Positions 25,196 through 33,486 of a stretch of DNA of 64,000 bases are shown piece after piece (position 1 is the first letter of the stretch; each line of letters starts with the position of its first letter). The notes beneath the pieces are model-generated. The model was not told the origin of the DNA and ran no database searches. It saw only the letters and a list, made by a program, of their open reading frames with translations. The position numbers and the translations under genes were made by a program. The stretch spans positions 187,077 through 251,076 of the forward strand of contig NZ_LQMT02000032.1 in NCBI RefSeq assembly GCF_001620365.2, in the 5' to 3' direction. The DNA comes from Amycolatopsis keratiniphila subsp. keratiniphila (GTDB taxonomy: Bacteria > Actinomycetota > Actinomycetes > Mycobacteriales > Pseudonocardiaceae).

Positions 25196-25858
25196 ATGGC
25201 CGCCACCCTGCACGCGCTCCGTATCGCCGCGCACGATCCGCACGCTCTCGAACGGTTCTGGTCCGGACTGCTCGGCCGGGCGATCGACGAGACCTGTTTC
25301 CGGCTGAGTTTCGTGCGAAGCGACGAACCGAAGACCCGCCAGAACCAGATGCATTTCGACCTGACGAGCGAGTCGCTGGAAGACCAACGCCGGACGGTCG
25401 CGAAGGCACTCGAACTCGGCGGACGGCACATCGACGTCGGCCAGCTTCCCGAAGAGAAGCACGTCGTGCTCGCCGACCCCGAGGGCAACGAGTTCTGCGT
25501 CATCGAGCCGGGCAACGACTTCCTCGCCGAATGCGGTTTCGTCGGCGCCATCGCGAGCGACGGTTCGCAGGAAGTCGGCTACTTCTGGAGCAAGGCGCTC
25601 GGCTGGCCGCTGGTGTGGGACCAGGACCAGGAGACCGCGATCAGGTCGCCGCACGGCGGTCCGAAGATCACCTGGGGCGGCCCGCCGTTCACTCCGAAGA
25701 CGGGACCGAACCGGCTGCGTTTCGTTTTGACCGGCCCGCTTTCCGAAGTCGAGCGGCTGGTTTCGCTCGGTGCCGCCCGGCTCGGTGCCGAGCGCGACGG
25801 ACAGGTGGAGATGGCGGATCCCGACGGGAACGAGTTTTCTGTCGTGGTGCCCCCCTAA
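25196..25858 (+). CDS. VOC-family (glyoxalase/bleomycin-resistance fold) protein
   Basis: A 220-residue protein made of two vicinal-oxygen-chelate halves. The halves are marked by HALRIAAHDPHALERFWSGL...VVLADPEGNEFCVIEPG and by GYFWSKALGWPLVW...VEMADPDGNEFSVVVPP. Each half ends with the metal-site glutamate pattern NEF. Members are dioxygenases, isomerases or binding proteins; the substrate is unknown. It stands alone between a palindrome and the chitinase promoter region. Confidence 0.85.
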   Translation: MAATLHALRIAAHDPHALERFWSGLLGRAIDETCFRLSFVRSDEPKTRQNQMHFDLTSESLEDQRRTVAKALELGGRHIDVGQLPEEKHVVLADPEGNEFCVIEPGNDFLAECGFVGAIASDGSQEVGYFWSKALGWPLVWDQDQETAIRSPHGGPKITWGGPPFTPKTGPNRLRFVLTGPLSEVERLVSLGAARLGAERDGQVEMADPDGNEFSVVVPP

Positions 25859-25904
25859 CCTCCGCCGCGTGGACAGGAGGCCTGCGATTCCGCTCGGTCG
25901 CAGC

Positions 25905-25927
25905 GTCGCGAAAGTGGCTTTCGCGAC
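25905..25927. terminator. Perfect hairpin after the VOC gene
   Basis: GTCGCGAAAG (25905-25914) pairs with CTTTCGCGAC (25918-25927) around a three-base loop TGG, 46 bases after the stop codon. It is consistent with a factor-independent terminator without a U tract. Confidence 0.6.
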
Positions 25928-26089
25928 ACGCCTTGGCCTGACTGTCCACATGAGACCGTGCAACACATGGCCATAACACTCACCCGATATGGCTGATGGT
26001 ATGGCCACCTACCCGGCCCTCGTCGCTTCTCGACGAGGACCGGACCTGACGGACCACAGGTCCGCTCCGCCGTACGGCACAGGATGGAA

Positions 26090-26105
26090 ATTGGTCTACA
26101 CCTAT
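26090..26105 (+). promoter_or_regulatory. DasR responsive element (dre) at the chitinase promoter
   Basis: ATTGGTCTACACCTAT matches the 16-base Streptomyces dre consensus A(C/G)TGGTCTAGACCA(C/G)T in 12 of 16 positions, including the palindromic core GGTCTA-ACC. It abuts a -35-like TTGACG and lies 70 bases before the GTG start of the chitinase. Chitinase genes are classic DasR targets, so the position fits the function. Confidence 0.78.
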
Positions 26106-26174
26106 TGACGCGCGCCAGGTCGGCGGCTCAAGCTGCTGTGACCGAGGGCCATCTTCCACTGTCGGAGGTTCGGC

Positions 26175-28553
26175 GTGCCAAGGAGAACCAGGAAACTACT
26201 CCCCCTGCTGGCGTCGCTCATCACGCTGGCCGGACTCATGATCGTCGTCATCAGCCCGTCCACGTCGAGCGCGGCAGGCCACGAGGACTGCCGTCCCGAC
26301 GGGCTGTACCGGACACCCGGCGTCGACACCCCCTACTGCACCGTCTACGACACGAACGGCCGGGAATCCCTGGGGCAAGGGCATTCCCGCCGCGTGATCG
26401 GCTACTTCACCAGCTGGCGCACCGGAAAGAACGGCGCGCCCGCGTATCTGGCGAGCAACATCCCGTGGACGAAGGTCACCCACCTCAACTACGCGTTCGC
26501 GCATGTCGACGCGCAGAACAAGGTGTCGGTCGGCGCCGCGGGCCCGAACAACGAGTCCATCGGCATGGAATGGCCGGGCGTGCCCGGCGCCGAGATGGAT
26601 CCCTCGTTGCCCTACAAGGGACATTTCAATCTGCTGAACAAGTACAAGAAGCAGCACCCGAACGTGAAGTCGCTGATTTCGATCGGCGGCTGGGCCGAGA
26701 CCGGTGGCTTCCTGAACCCGGACGGCACGCGCAACGCCTCGGGCGGGTTCTACAAGATGACGCAGAGCCAGGCCAGCATCGACACCTTCGCGGATTCCGT
26801 CGTGAAGTTCCTGCGCGACTACGGATTCAACGGCGCGGACATCGACTACGAGTACGCGACGTCGGCGAACTACGCCGGAAACCCGGACGACTACTGGATC
26901 GCACAGGCCAACCGGGGCACCCTCTGGGCAGGCTACGAGAACCTGATGCGCACGTTGCGACACAAGATCGACCAGGCGGGCGCCGCCGACGGCAAGCACT
27001 ACCTGCTGACCGCGGCCGTCCCCGCGTCCGGCTGGCTGCTGCGCGGCCAGGAGGTCTACGGCGTCACGCAGTATCTCGACTACGCCAACATGATGAGCTA
27101 CGACCTGCACGGCGCGTGGAACCAGTTCGCCGGGCCGAACGCCGCGCTCTACGACAACGGCAAGGACGCGGAACTCGCGCACTGGCAGGTGTACACGACC
27201 CCGCAGTACGACGGGCAGGGCTATCTCAACACCGACTGGGCGTATCACTACTTCCGCGGCGCCATGCAGGCGGGCCGGATCAACATCGGCGTCGGCTTCT
27301 ACACCCGCGGCTGGCAAGGCGTTTCCGGCGGGACGAACGGTTTGTGGGGCACCGCTCCACTGCCGGACCAGAAACAGTGTCCACCGGGAACCGGATCCCA
27401 CGTCGGCTCGACGGTGCCGTGCGGCAACGGCGCGATCGGCATCGACAACCTCTGGCACGACCTGGGCCTGGCGGGTGGCGAGGTCCCCGCTGGCGCGAAC
27501 CCGATGTGGCACGCGAAGAACCTCGAGAACGAGATCACCCCGGACTACCTGGAGGCGTACGGGCTGACCCCGAAGACCGACCCGACGGACCGGATCTCCG
27601 GCTCCTACAACAGGTTCTACGACAACACGATGGTGACGCCGTGGCTGTGGAACAACGACAAGAAGGTGTTCCTGTCCACTGAGGACGAAGAGTCGCTCGC
27701 CACGAAGGCCAAGTACGTGGCCGACAAGGGCATCGGCGGCATCATGATCTGGGAGCTGGCGGGCGACTACGCCTTCGACGGCGCCAAGGGTCAGTACTTC
27801 ATGGGCGACACGCTGATCACCAAGATCAACGACGGCCTGCGTGGCGCCGCACCGTACGGCAACGTCAAGTCGCCGCGTCCCGCGCCTTCGTCGGTGCTGA
27901 ACGCGCACGTCAACCTGACCGGATTCGCGCTGGGTGACGCGAACTACCCGATCACCCCGCGGATGCGCATCACCAACAATTCGACCACCACCATCCCCGG
28001 TGGGACGAAGATCGAGTTCGACTACGGCACGAGCGCGCCCGGCAGCATGTCCGACCAGTCCGGCTTCGGCCTGACGGTCACCAGCAAGGGCCACAGCGGG
28101 CCCAACGTCGGCGGGATGAAGGGAGACTTCCAGCACGTCGCGGTGACCGTGCCCAGCTGGCAGAACATCGCCCCGGGCGCCACGGTCGAGATCCGGCTGA
28201 ACTACTACATGCCGATCGCGTCGCCGTCGAACTTCACGTTCACCTTCGGCGGGACGACCTACGCGATCGCGTCGGACAACCCGCGTGGTGGCGGCACCCC
28301 GCCGACGACCACGACCACACCGACGACGGGAACCACGACCACGACCACCAGCCCGACCACCACGACCCGGACGACCACCACCACGCCGACGACGACCACC
28401 TCGGTGCCGTCGGATGCCTGGAAGCCAGGTGTCGACTACGCCACCGGCGCCAGGGTGACCCACAACGGCACGGCGTACGTGTGCCGGCAGGGCCACCGGT
28501 CGCTGGCCGGCTGGGAGCCGCCGAACGTGCCCGCCCTCTGGGCACCGGCCTGA
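26175..28553 (+). CDS. Secreted GH18 chitinase with C-terminal chitin-binding domain
   Basis: A 792-residue extracellular chitinase. After a signal peptide (about 1-34) comes a GH18 barrel (about 70-560) with SLISIGGW and the catalytic NGADIDYE, Glu226 being the acid. The first Asp of the usual DxxDxDxE is Asn219 here. A beta-sandwich domain (about 575-700) follows, then a threonine-rich linker (about 705-745) and a CBM5/12 chitin-binding module (WKPGVDYATGARVTHNGTAY, to the end). The GTG start follows CGGAGG. The dre site upstream suggests repression by DasR until amino-sugar phosphates accumulate. Confidence 0.95.
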   Translation: MPRRTRKLLPLLASLITLAGLMIVVISPSTSSAAGHEDCRPDGLYRTPGVDTPYCTVYDTNGRESLGQGHSRRVIGYFTSWRTGKNGAPAYLASNIPWTKVTHLNYAFAHVDAQNKVSVGAAGPNNESIGMEWPGVPGAEMDPSLPYKGHFNLLNKYKKQHPNVKSLISIGGWAETGGFLNPDGTRNASGGFYKMTQSQASIDTFADSVVKFLRDYGFNGADIDYEYATSANYAGNPDDYWIAQANRGTLWAGYENLMRTLRHKIDQAGAADGKHYLLTAAVPASGWLLRGQEVYGVTQYLDYANMMSYDLHGAWNQFAGPNAALYDNGKDAELAHWQVYTTPQYDGQGYLNTDWAYHYFRGAMQAGRINIGVGFYTRGWQGVSGGTNGLWGTAPLPDQKQCPPGTGSHVGSTVPCGNGAIGIDNLWHDLGLAGGEVPAGANPMWHAKNLENEITPDYLEAYGLTPKTDPTDRISGSYNRFYDNTMVTPWLWNNDKKVFLSTEDEESLATKAKYVADKGIGGIMIWELAGDYAFDGAKGQYFMGDTLITKINDGLRGAAPYGNVKSPRPAPSSVLNAHVNLTGFALGDANYPITPRMRITNNSTTTIPGGTKIEFDYGTSAPGSMSDQSGFGLTVTSKGHSGPNVGGMKGDFQHVAVTVPSWQNIAPGATVEIRLNYYMPIASPSNFTFTFGGTTYAIASDNPRGGGTPPTTTTTPTTGTTTTTTSPTTTTRTTTTTPTTTTSVPSDAWKPGVDYATGARVTHNGTAYVCRQGHRSLAGWEPPNVPALWAPA

Positions 28554-28569
28554 TCGACCCCGGCAGCGC

Positions 28570-28622
28570 GCTAGGAACGGTCCTTTCCTTGCGAAATTTG
28601 CGAGGAAAGGACCGTTCCTAGC
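28570..28622. repeat. 53-base palindrome downstream of the chitinase gene
   Basis: The 20 bases at 28570-28589 (GCTAGGAACGGTCCTTTCCT) are exactly complementary to 28603-28622, and the stem continues inward with two G-T wobbles. It starts 16 bases after the chitinase stop and can act as terminator. It differs in sequence from the next palindrome. Confidence 0.75.
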
Positions 28623-28631
28623 ATCCGGATA

Positions 28632-28686
28632 TGTCATGAAAGGGTCGTTCAAGACAAAAAACGTCCTGAACGACCCTTTCATGACA
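28632..28686. repeat. 55-base palindrome, near-identical copy of 57650-57704
   Basis: Arms starting TGTCATGAAAGGGTCGTTCA (28632-28651) and its complement ending at 28686 enclose an A-rich loop, with one mismatch in the inner stem. A second copy with the same arms lies 29 kb away at 57650-57704. It separates the convergent chitinase and mtnD genes. Confidence 0.85.
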
Positions 28687-28703
28687 CCCGGGAGAAGCGA
28701 TCC

Positions 28704-29282
28704 TCAGTAACGCCCGGCGGTCAACTCGTCGAACCCCGGGAAGTCCCCCGCCAGCGTCGCGCCGGTGAAGTTGCCGACCCACCCGCCGTCGTCGTGGAAG
28801 AACCGGATGGACACGTAGTCGGGCCGCGTCCCCATGTCGAACCAGTGCGTGGTGTTCGCGGGCACGCTCAGCAGGTCCCCTGCCTCGCACAGGACCGCGT
28901 ACACCTTGCCCCCGACGTGCAGGTAGAACACGCCGGCCCCACGCGCGAAGAAGCGGTCTTCATCATCGTCGTGGGTGTGCTCGGCGAGGAACTTCTGCCG
29001 GGCTTCGGCGGCCGTGGCGGCCCAGCCGGGTTCGTCGGACGGGGTCATGCGGACGGCGTCCACGAACGTGTAGCCCTCGGCCGCCGAGACCTTGGCGATC
29101 GGCTCCTCGTAGGCGGCCAGCACCTGTTCGGGCGTCACGTCGCGCGGCAGGTCCTCGACGAGGTCCCACCGTTCGAAGCGGACACCGAGCCGCCCCAGTT
29201 CGCCGGTGATCACGGCCGGATCCTCGGTCCTGAGCGCGATCTCGCCGGGCCGGTCGTCCGGCCATACGGTCAGCAGGGTCAT
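28704..29282 (-). CDS. mtnD: Acireductone dioxygenase
   Basis: A 192-residue cupin enzyme of methionine salvage. It oxidises acireductone to formate and 4-methylthio-2-oxobutanoate when iron is bound. The metal-site motif is visible as EHTHDDDEDRFFARG (two histidines and a glutamate) with the fourth ligand in ANTTHWFDMG. The start overlaps the mtnB stop by four bases. It is the last gene of the salvage operon. Confidence 0.95.
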   Translation of the reverse strand: MTLLTVWPDDRPGEIALRTEDPAVITGELGRLGVRFERWDLVEDLPRDVTPEQVLAAYEEPIAKVSAAEGYTFVDAVRMTPSDEPGWAATAAEARQKFLAEHTHDDDEDRFFARGAGVFYLHVGGKVYAVLCEAGDLLSVPANTTHWFDMGTRPDYVSIRFFHDDGGWVGNFTGATLAGDFPGFDELTAGRY

Positions 29283-29911
29283 CGCACTCCCCTTTCTTCA
29301 CCCACGAGTCTTGTCTCTACCCGGAACCGGAGCAACCACTCCAAACATTCCAGGCGATGACGAGCGTGGCGCAGGTCATCGCCCCAGACGTAGATCCCGT
29401 GCCGCGCGACGATCACCGCCGGCGTGTCCGCCCGGAATCCCGCCTCGAACGCGTCGCCGAGGACACGCATGTCCTGGCCGTTGGCGATCACCGGGATGGT
29501 CACCAGGTCGTCGTGCGCGGCGCGGCCGAAGCCCTTGAGCATCTCCAGGTCCCGCAGTTCCACACCGTCCGGCCAGTGCTCGGCGGCCACCACCGGCGCG
29601 AGCGCGTGCACGTGGATCACCGCGCCCGCGCCCGACACCGCCGCGATCCGGGCGTGCAATCCCGCCTCGGCCGACGGCACCTTGTCCGGATGCGGCTGGT
29701 CGGCGACGGCCCGCCCGTCCTCGCCGACCACCACGACGTCGTCGCTGGTCAGCTCGCCTTTGTCCCGGCCGCTGACGGTGACCGCGACCCGCAGTGGGTC
29801 GCGCCCGAGCACCACCGAGAGGTTGCCGGACGTGCCCCGCATCCAGCCCAGTCCCGCGAACCGGGCGGACTCCTCCGCGAGCGCGCGCCCGGCCAGTTCC
29901 AGCACACTCAT
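29279..29911 (-). CDS. mtnB: Methylthioribulose-1-phosphate dehydratase
   Basis: A 210-residue class II aldolase-fold enzyme that dehydrates methylthioribulose 1-phosphate to a diketone. It shows GWMRGTSGNLSV near the N terminus, the zinc-site HVHALAP, and a further metal histidine in VARHGIYVWGDDL. Its start overlaps the mtnC stop by four bases. Assignment over other class II aldolases rests on the mtn neighbours and the TSGNLS and HGIYVWG segments. Confidence 0.92.
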   Translation of the reverse strand: MSVLELAGRALAEESARFAGLGWMRGTSGNLSVVLGRDPLRVAVTVSGRDKGELTSDDVVVVGEDGRAVADQPHPDKVPSAEAGLHARIAAVSGAGAVIHVHALAPVVAAEHWPDGVELRDLEMLKGFGRAAHDDLVTIPVIANGQDMRVLGDAFEAGFRADTPAVIVARHGIYVWGDDLRHARHRLECLEWLLRFRVETRLVGEERGVR

Positions 29912-30624
29912 CGAGGGACGACCTTGATCTCGTCGAACGTCCGGATCGTCCGGTGCGTCCCGAAATCCGCGTCACCGAACGGCTCACCCTCGCGGGCGAG
30001 CCCGACGGTCTGCCAGCCGTCGGCCGCCGCGCCGTCGAGTTCGGCCGGGACGTCGGAGAAGAACACGACGTCGCCCGGCTCGGCCTCCAGCGCGGTGGCG
30101 ATCGCACGGTACGACGGCGCCTCGCGCTTCGGCCCGGCGTTGACGGTGTCGAAATGCCGCTCGAACAGGCCGGTGACGTCGCCGTCGGTGGTCCGCGAGA
30201 ACGACGCGATCTGCCCGGCGACCGAACCGGACGAGAACACCGCGAGCCGCAGCCCGGACTCGTGCCACGACCGCAGGGCCGGGGCGACGTCGCCGAAGAA
30301 CTCCGTCGTGAGGTCGCCCTCGGCGTACCCGCGCTGCCAGATGAGGCCCTGCAACGTCTTCAGCGGCGCGATCTTCCGGTCCGCGTCCATCCAGCCGTGC
30401 AGCACCCGCACGACGTCCACAGTGGACGCGCCCACCGGGAGCCCGCCGAGTTCCTTGATCCGCGCGACGGCGTCGACGACCTCCGGATCCTCCGGGTGCT
30501 CGTCGATCCACGGGCCCAGCCGCGGGCGCGCGTAGTCGTAGAGGGTCACGTGCACGTAGCTGGTGGCGGTCAGCGTGCCCTCGATGTCGAGGACCACCCA
30601 TCGGGCGGTCAGCGTTGCGGTCAC
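29908..30624 (-). CDS. mtnC: Acireductone synthase (enolase-phosphatase)
   Basis: A 238-residue HAD-family enzyme that enolises and dephosphorylates the diketone phosphate to acireductone. HAD motif I is VVLDIEGTLT, motif II FSSGS, and the late motif FFSDVPAEL fits motif III/IV. The GTG start overlaps the mtnA stop by four bases. It feeds MtnD directly. Confidence 0.94.
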   Translation of the reverse strand: MTATLTARWVVLDIEGTLTATSYVHVTLYDYARPRLGPWIDEHPEDPEVVDAVARIKELGGLPVGASTVDVVRVLHGWMDADRKIAPLKTLQGLIWQRGYAEGDLTTEFFGDVAPALRSWHESGLRLAVFSSGSVAGQIASFSRTTDGDVTGLFERHFDTVNAGPKREAPSYRAIATALEAEPGDVVFFSDVPAELDGAAADGWQTVGLAREGEPFGDADFGTHRTIRTFDEIKVVPR

Positions 30625-31631
30625 TGGTTCGCTTCCCCTTCTGCGTAGTACTCGCGGAGCCGTCCTGGTTCGAAGGCCCCGCGGTCGGTCACCACCGTGG
30701 TCACGAAACGCGGTGGTGTCACGTCGAAAGCCGGATAGTGCCCCCGGGCACGCTCGCCGGCGACGCGGTGCCCGAGGGCGCTCAGCACCTCGTCGCCGTC
30801 GCGGTATTCGATCGGCACGTCGGCGCCGGTCGGTGCGGCCTGGTCGGGCGCCTGGACCATGGCGTGGAACGGCACGCCGAACGCGTCCGCCGCCACCGCG
30901 AGCCCCAGCGTGCCGATCTTGTTGACGACGTGACCGTCCATGGTGACACGGTCGGCCGCGGTCACCAGCGCGCCGACCTCGCCCGAGGCCAGCACCGCGG
31001 CACCCATGCCGTCGGTGATCAGCCGGGTGTCGGCCCCCATCTCGGCGAGCGTCTCGGCGGTCAGCCGCGCGCCCTGCAGGTACGGCCGGGTTTCCGTGCA
31101 GAAGAAGGAGAACTCCTTGCCGTGGCGTCGCGCGGCGAGCACGAATTCGACGAGGTACAGATCCGCCCAGCAGTGCGTCAGCACGGTCGCCCCGTCCGGC
31201 ACCAGCGCGGCGGTGTGTTCGCCGAGCGCGCGGCTGCGCGACCGGTACAGCTCGTCACCCGCTCGCGCCCCGGCCGTCGCGGCCTCGACGAGGTCGCCCG
31301 CCGATTTGTCCACTTCGGACAGCACGGCGGCGACGGCCTTGCGCAGATGGTTGTTGGTCTTGCGGGTCTCGACGATCCGCTCCCCCGCCCGCCGCAAGTA
31401 CGCCCGGGGGGCCGCGAGCCCGGACGCCTCGCGCGCGGCGAGCACCATCGCGCCCAGCGCGGCGAAATACGGCCCGGACGACTGCGTGACCATGTCTTCG
31501 ATGGCGACCGCGACCTCTTCCGAGGTCCGGCAGAGCACCCATTCCCGCGCGAACGGGAAGACCCGTCGGTCGAGGATGTGCACGCCTTCGTCGTCGAGGC
31601 GGACGCTTTCGGCGAGGATCGGCAGCGTCAT
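30621..31631 (-). CDS. mtnA: Methylthioribose-1-phosphate isomerase
   Basis: A 336-residue member of the eIF2B-like isomerase family that converts methylthioribose 1-phosphate to the ribulose form. The characteristic segments are VETRKTNNHLRKAV, TETRPYLQGARLTAETL, VTAADRVTMDGHVVNKIGT and AFDVTPPRFVT. The ATG at 31631 shares one base with the stop of the upstream gene (TGATG). Related ribose-1,5-bisphosphate isomerases exist, but the operon decides for MtnA. Confidence 0.92.
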   Translation of the reverse strand: MTLPILAESVRLDDEGVHILDRRVFPFAREWVLCRTSEEVAVAIEDMVTQSSGPYFAALGAMVLAAREASGLAAPRAYLRRAGERIVETRKTNNHLRKAVAAVLSEVDKSAGDLVEAATAGARAGDELYRSRSRALGEHTAALVPDGATVLTHCWADLYLVEFVLAARRHGKEFSFFCTETRPYLQGARLTAETLAEMGADTRLITDGMGAAVLASGEVGALVTAADRVTMDGHVVNKIGTLGLAVAADAFGVPFHAMVQAPDQAAPTGADVPIEYRDGDEVLSALGHRVAGERARGHYPAFDVTPPRFVTTVVTDRGAFEPGRLREYYAEGEANQ

Positions 31632-32761
31632 CAGCTGTACCCCGAGAGGCACGGCGGGATCCCGTTGAGGAAGTGGTCGCCGACCTCGCGTGCCTTGTAC
31701 GTCACGGGATCGTGCAGGGTCAGCGTGCGGGCGTTGCGCCAGAAGCGGTCGAAGCCGTACTTCGTCGCCGTGGCCCGCGCGCCGGTGAACTCGAAGACCT
31801 TGCTCGTGGTTTCGACGGCCACCCGGCTCGCCACGATCTTCGCCGACGAGATGGCGATCGCCGCTTCGGCACGCTCGGCCGGTGTCAGGTCGAAGCCGCG
31901 TTCGTCGGCCTCGCCGAGCGCGGAAACCGCCGCGTCGACGGCGAATCCGGCCGCTCGCGCCGTCGCGACCAGCTCGCCGTAGCCCGCCAGCGTGTACGGA
32001 TCCTGGGCCGCTTTGTCCACATCGGACAGTGTCCAGGGCCGGGCGGACTCCCGCGTGTAGACGGCCGCCGCGTCGAGCGCGCCGAACGCGAGGCCGACGT
32101 ACACCTGCGCCAGCATGAGCTGGAACCCGAGCGCGGCAAGGGAGATCCGGGGCACCTTCGGATCGGACTGGTCCTCCGGCTGGGCGCCGAGCACGTCGTC
32201 GTGCGCGACGCGGACGGCTTCGAACCGCACCGCGCCGCTCGCGGTGAGCCGCTGGCCGATGTTGTCCCAGTCACCGGGGAAGGTGATCCCCTCGGCCCGT
32301 GCGTCGACGACGAAGGTCAGCTTCTCGCCGTTGTCGGTCCTGGTCGCGCTGACCACCAGGCGGTCGGCGACGGCCGCGCCGGTGGCGAAGGTCTTGGTGC
32401 CCTCGACGGTGAACCCGCCGTCGGCCGGGGTCAGGAGCAGGGCGGCGTCGAGCGGGTTGCTCACGCCCGCCCAGAACCAGCCCGGTTCGCTCGCCGCGCG
32501 CGGCCCGAACAGGCCGGTACGCCACAGCTGCAGGTAGTGGTAACCGAGCAGATGGCCGACCGACGCGTCTGCGGCGGAGACGATGCGGGTGACCTCGTTC
32601 GCGGCCGCCCAGCCCGCGGTGTCGAGCAAGGGCAGCAGCCCGGACTCGCGCAACAACGCGACCTCGGCGACGGGGAGCCGTCCGGCCAGATCACGCTCGG
32701 CGGCGTCCGCCGCCAAGGTGCCCGCCAGCTCCTGAGCCGCCTTGCGCCACACTTCGGTCAT
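31631..32761 (-). CDS. Acyl-CoA dehydrogenase-fold flavin monooxygenase (DszC/SfnB-like)
   Basis: A 376-residue flavoprotein with the acyl-CoA dehydrogenase fold. It resembles sulfur-acquisition monooxygenases such as DszC and SfnB rather than true dehydrogenases. The diagnostic C-terminal motif is DRFWRNARTLTLHDPVTYK, and no catalytic glutamate of acyl-CoA oxidation is evident. Family members use reduced flavin to oxygenate organosulfur compounds. Its position between the nucleoside phosphorylase and mtnA, coupled to both, suggests a substrate derived from a methylthio sugar or nucleoside. It has no standard place in methionine salvage. No flavin reductase partner is nearby. Confidence 0.82.
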   Translation of the reverse strand: MTEVWRKAAQELAGTLAADAAERDLAGRLPVAEVALLRESGLLPLLDTAGWAAANEVTRIVSAADASVGHLLGYHYLQLWRTGLFGPRAASEPGWFWAGVSNPLDAALLLTPADGGFTVEGTKTFATGAAVADRLVVSATRTDNGEKLTFVVDARAEGITFPGDWDNIGQRLTASGAVRFEAVRVAHDDVLGAQPEDQSDPKVPRISLAALGFQLMLAQVYVGLAFGALDAAAVYTRESARPWTLSDVDKAAQDPYTLAGYGELVATARAAGFAVDAAVSALGEADERGFDLTPAERAEAAIAISSAKIVASRVAVETTSKVFEFTGARATATKYGFDRFWRNARTLTLHDPVTYKAREVGDHFLNGIPPCLSGYS

Positions 32762-33486
32762 TCCGCCCCTTCCACGTCGATGAGAGCGTCGAGGGCCACG
32801 CGAGTAGCCCTCGCCACCCCCTCGGCCACGACGTCGCGATGCGGGTCGTAGGCCGACGGGTCGGGATGCTCGGGCCGCGCGTCGCCGTCGATCACGAGCA
32901 CACCACCGGCCCGCAGGCCGCGCAATGCCGCGAACACCAGCAACGTGGAGAGTTCCATCTCAATGGCGATCACCCGCGCGGCCAGGTACTCGGTCATCGG
33001 GAGGGTGAGCACCAGCGGGCTGAACGCGGCCCGCGTCCACACCACGCCCCGGTGCGCCTCCGGTGCCACCCGGCTCAGCGCCACAACGAGTTCAGGGGTG
33101 GCGAAGGCCGGGTACTCCGGATGGATGAGCTGCTGGGTGACGCCGTCGTCGCGGACCGCCGCCTCCGCGATGACGAGGTCGCCATCCGTGATCCCGTCGG
33201 CCAGCGAACCGGCGGTGCCGAGCCGCAGGAACGTGCGGACGCCCGCTTCGGCCAGCTCGCCGAACTGGCACAACGCGCCGGGCCCGCCGACGCCGTGCGA
33301 CGACACGACGACCGGGACGCCCTTCCAGCTGCCGGTGTAGCTGCGGTACTCGCGGTTCTGCCCGACGAGGACGGCGTCCGTCAGCGATCCGGCCACCGCG
33401 GTCGCGCGGTCGGGGTCGCCCACGACGAGGGCACGTGGCGGCAGTCCGTGCCGGGGGATCTTGGTGATGGGCAGGACGTCGCTCAC
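32758..33486 (-). CDS. NP-I family nucleoside phosphorylase (probable methylthioadenosine phosphorylase role)
   Basis: A 242-residue phosphorylase of the hexameric DeoD/Udp family. Visible signatures are VVGDPDRATAVA (phosphate site), SSHGVGGPGA, LGTAGSL and IEMELSTLL (the EME ribose/base site). It cleaves a nucleoside with phosphate to base and sugar 1-phosphate. Followed directly by mtnA, it most likely makes methylthioribose 1-phosphate, which would replace MtnN plus MtnK. Canonical MtnP belongs to the other (trimeric) phosphorylase family, so specificity is inferred from context. The GTG overlaps the permease stop, and the stop overlaps the next ATG. Confidence 0.85.
   Translation of the reverse strand: MSDVLPITKIPRHGLPPRALVVGDPDRATAVAGSLTDAVLVGQNREYRSYTGSWKGVPVVVSSHGVGGPGALCQFGELAEAGVRTFLRLGTAGSLADGITDGDLVIAEAAVRDDGVTQQLIHPEYPAFATPELVVALSRVAPEAHRGVVWTRAAFSPLVLTLPMTEYLAARVIAIEMELSTLLVFAALRGLRAGGVLVIDGDARPEHPDPSAYDPHRDVVAEGVARATRVALDALIDVEGAE

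Larger units (their letters stand above)
25859..26174. other. Intergenic region with hairpin and chitinase promoter
   Basis: No gene is seen in these 316 bases. A perfect hairpin with arms GTCGCGAAAG and CTTTCGCGAC around TGG lies at 25905-25927 and may terminate the VOC gene. The right part holds the DasR-type site at 26090-26105 and a candidate -35 TTGACG at 26105-26110 for the chitinase gene. Confidence 0.65.

Noticed and set aside
28613..28690. Small open frames running through the palindromes (also at 57640-57710)
   Set aside because: Their similar peptides are a by-product of the shared palindrome; no ribosome binding sites are present.
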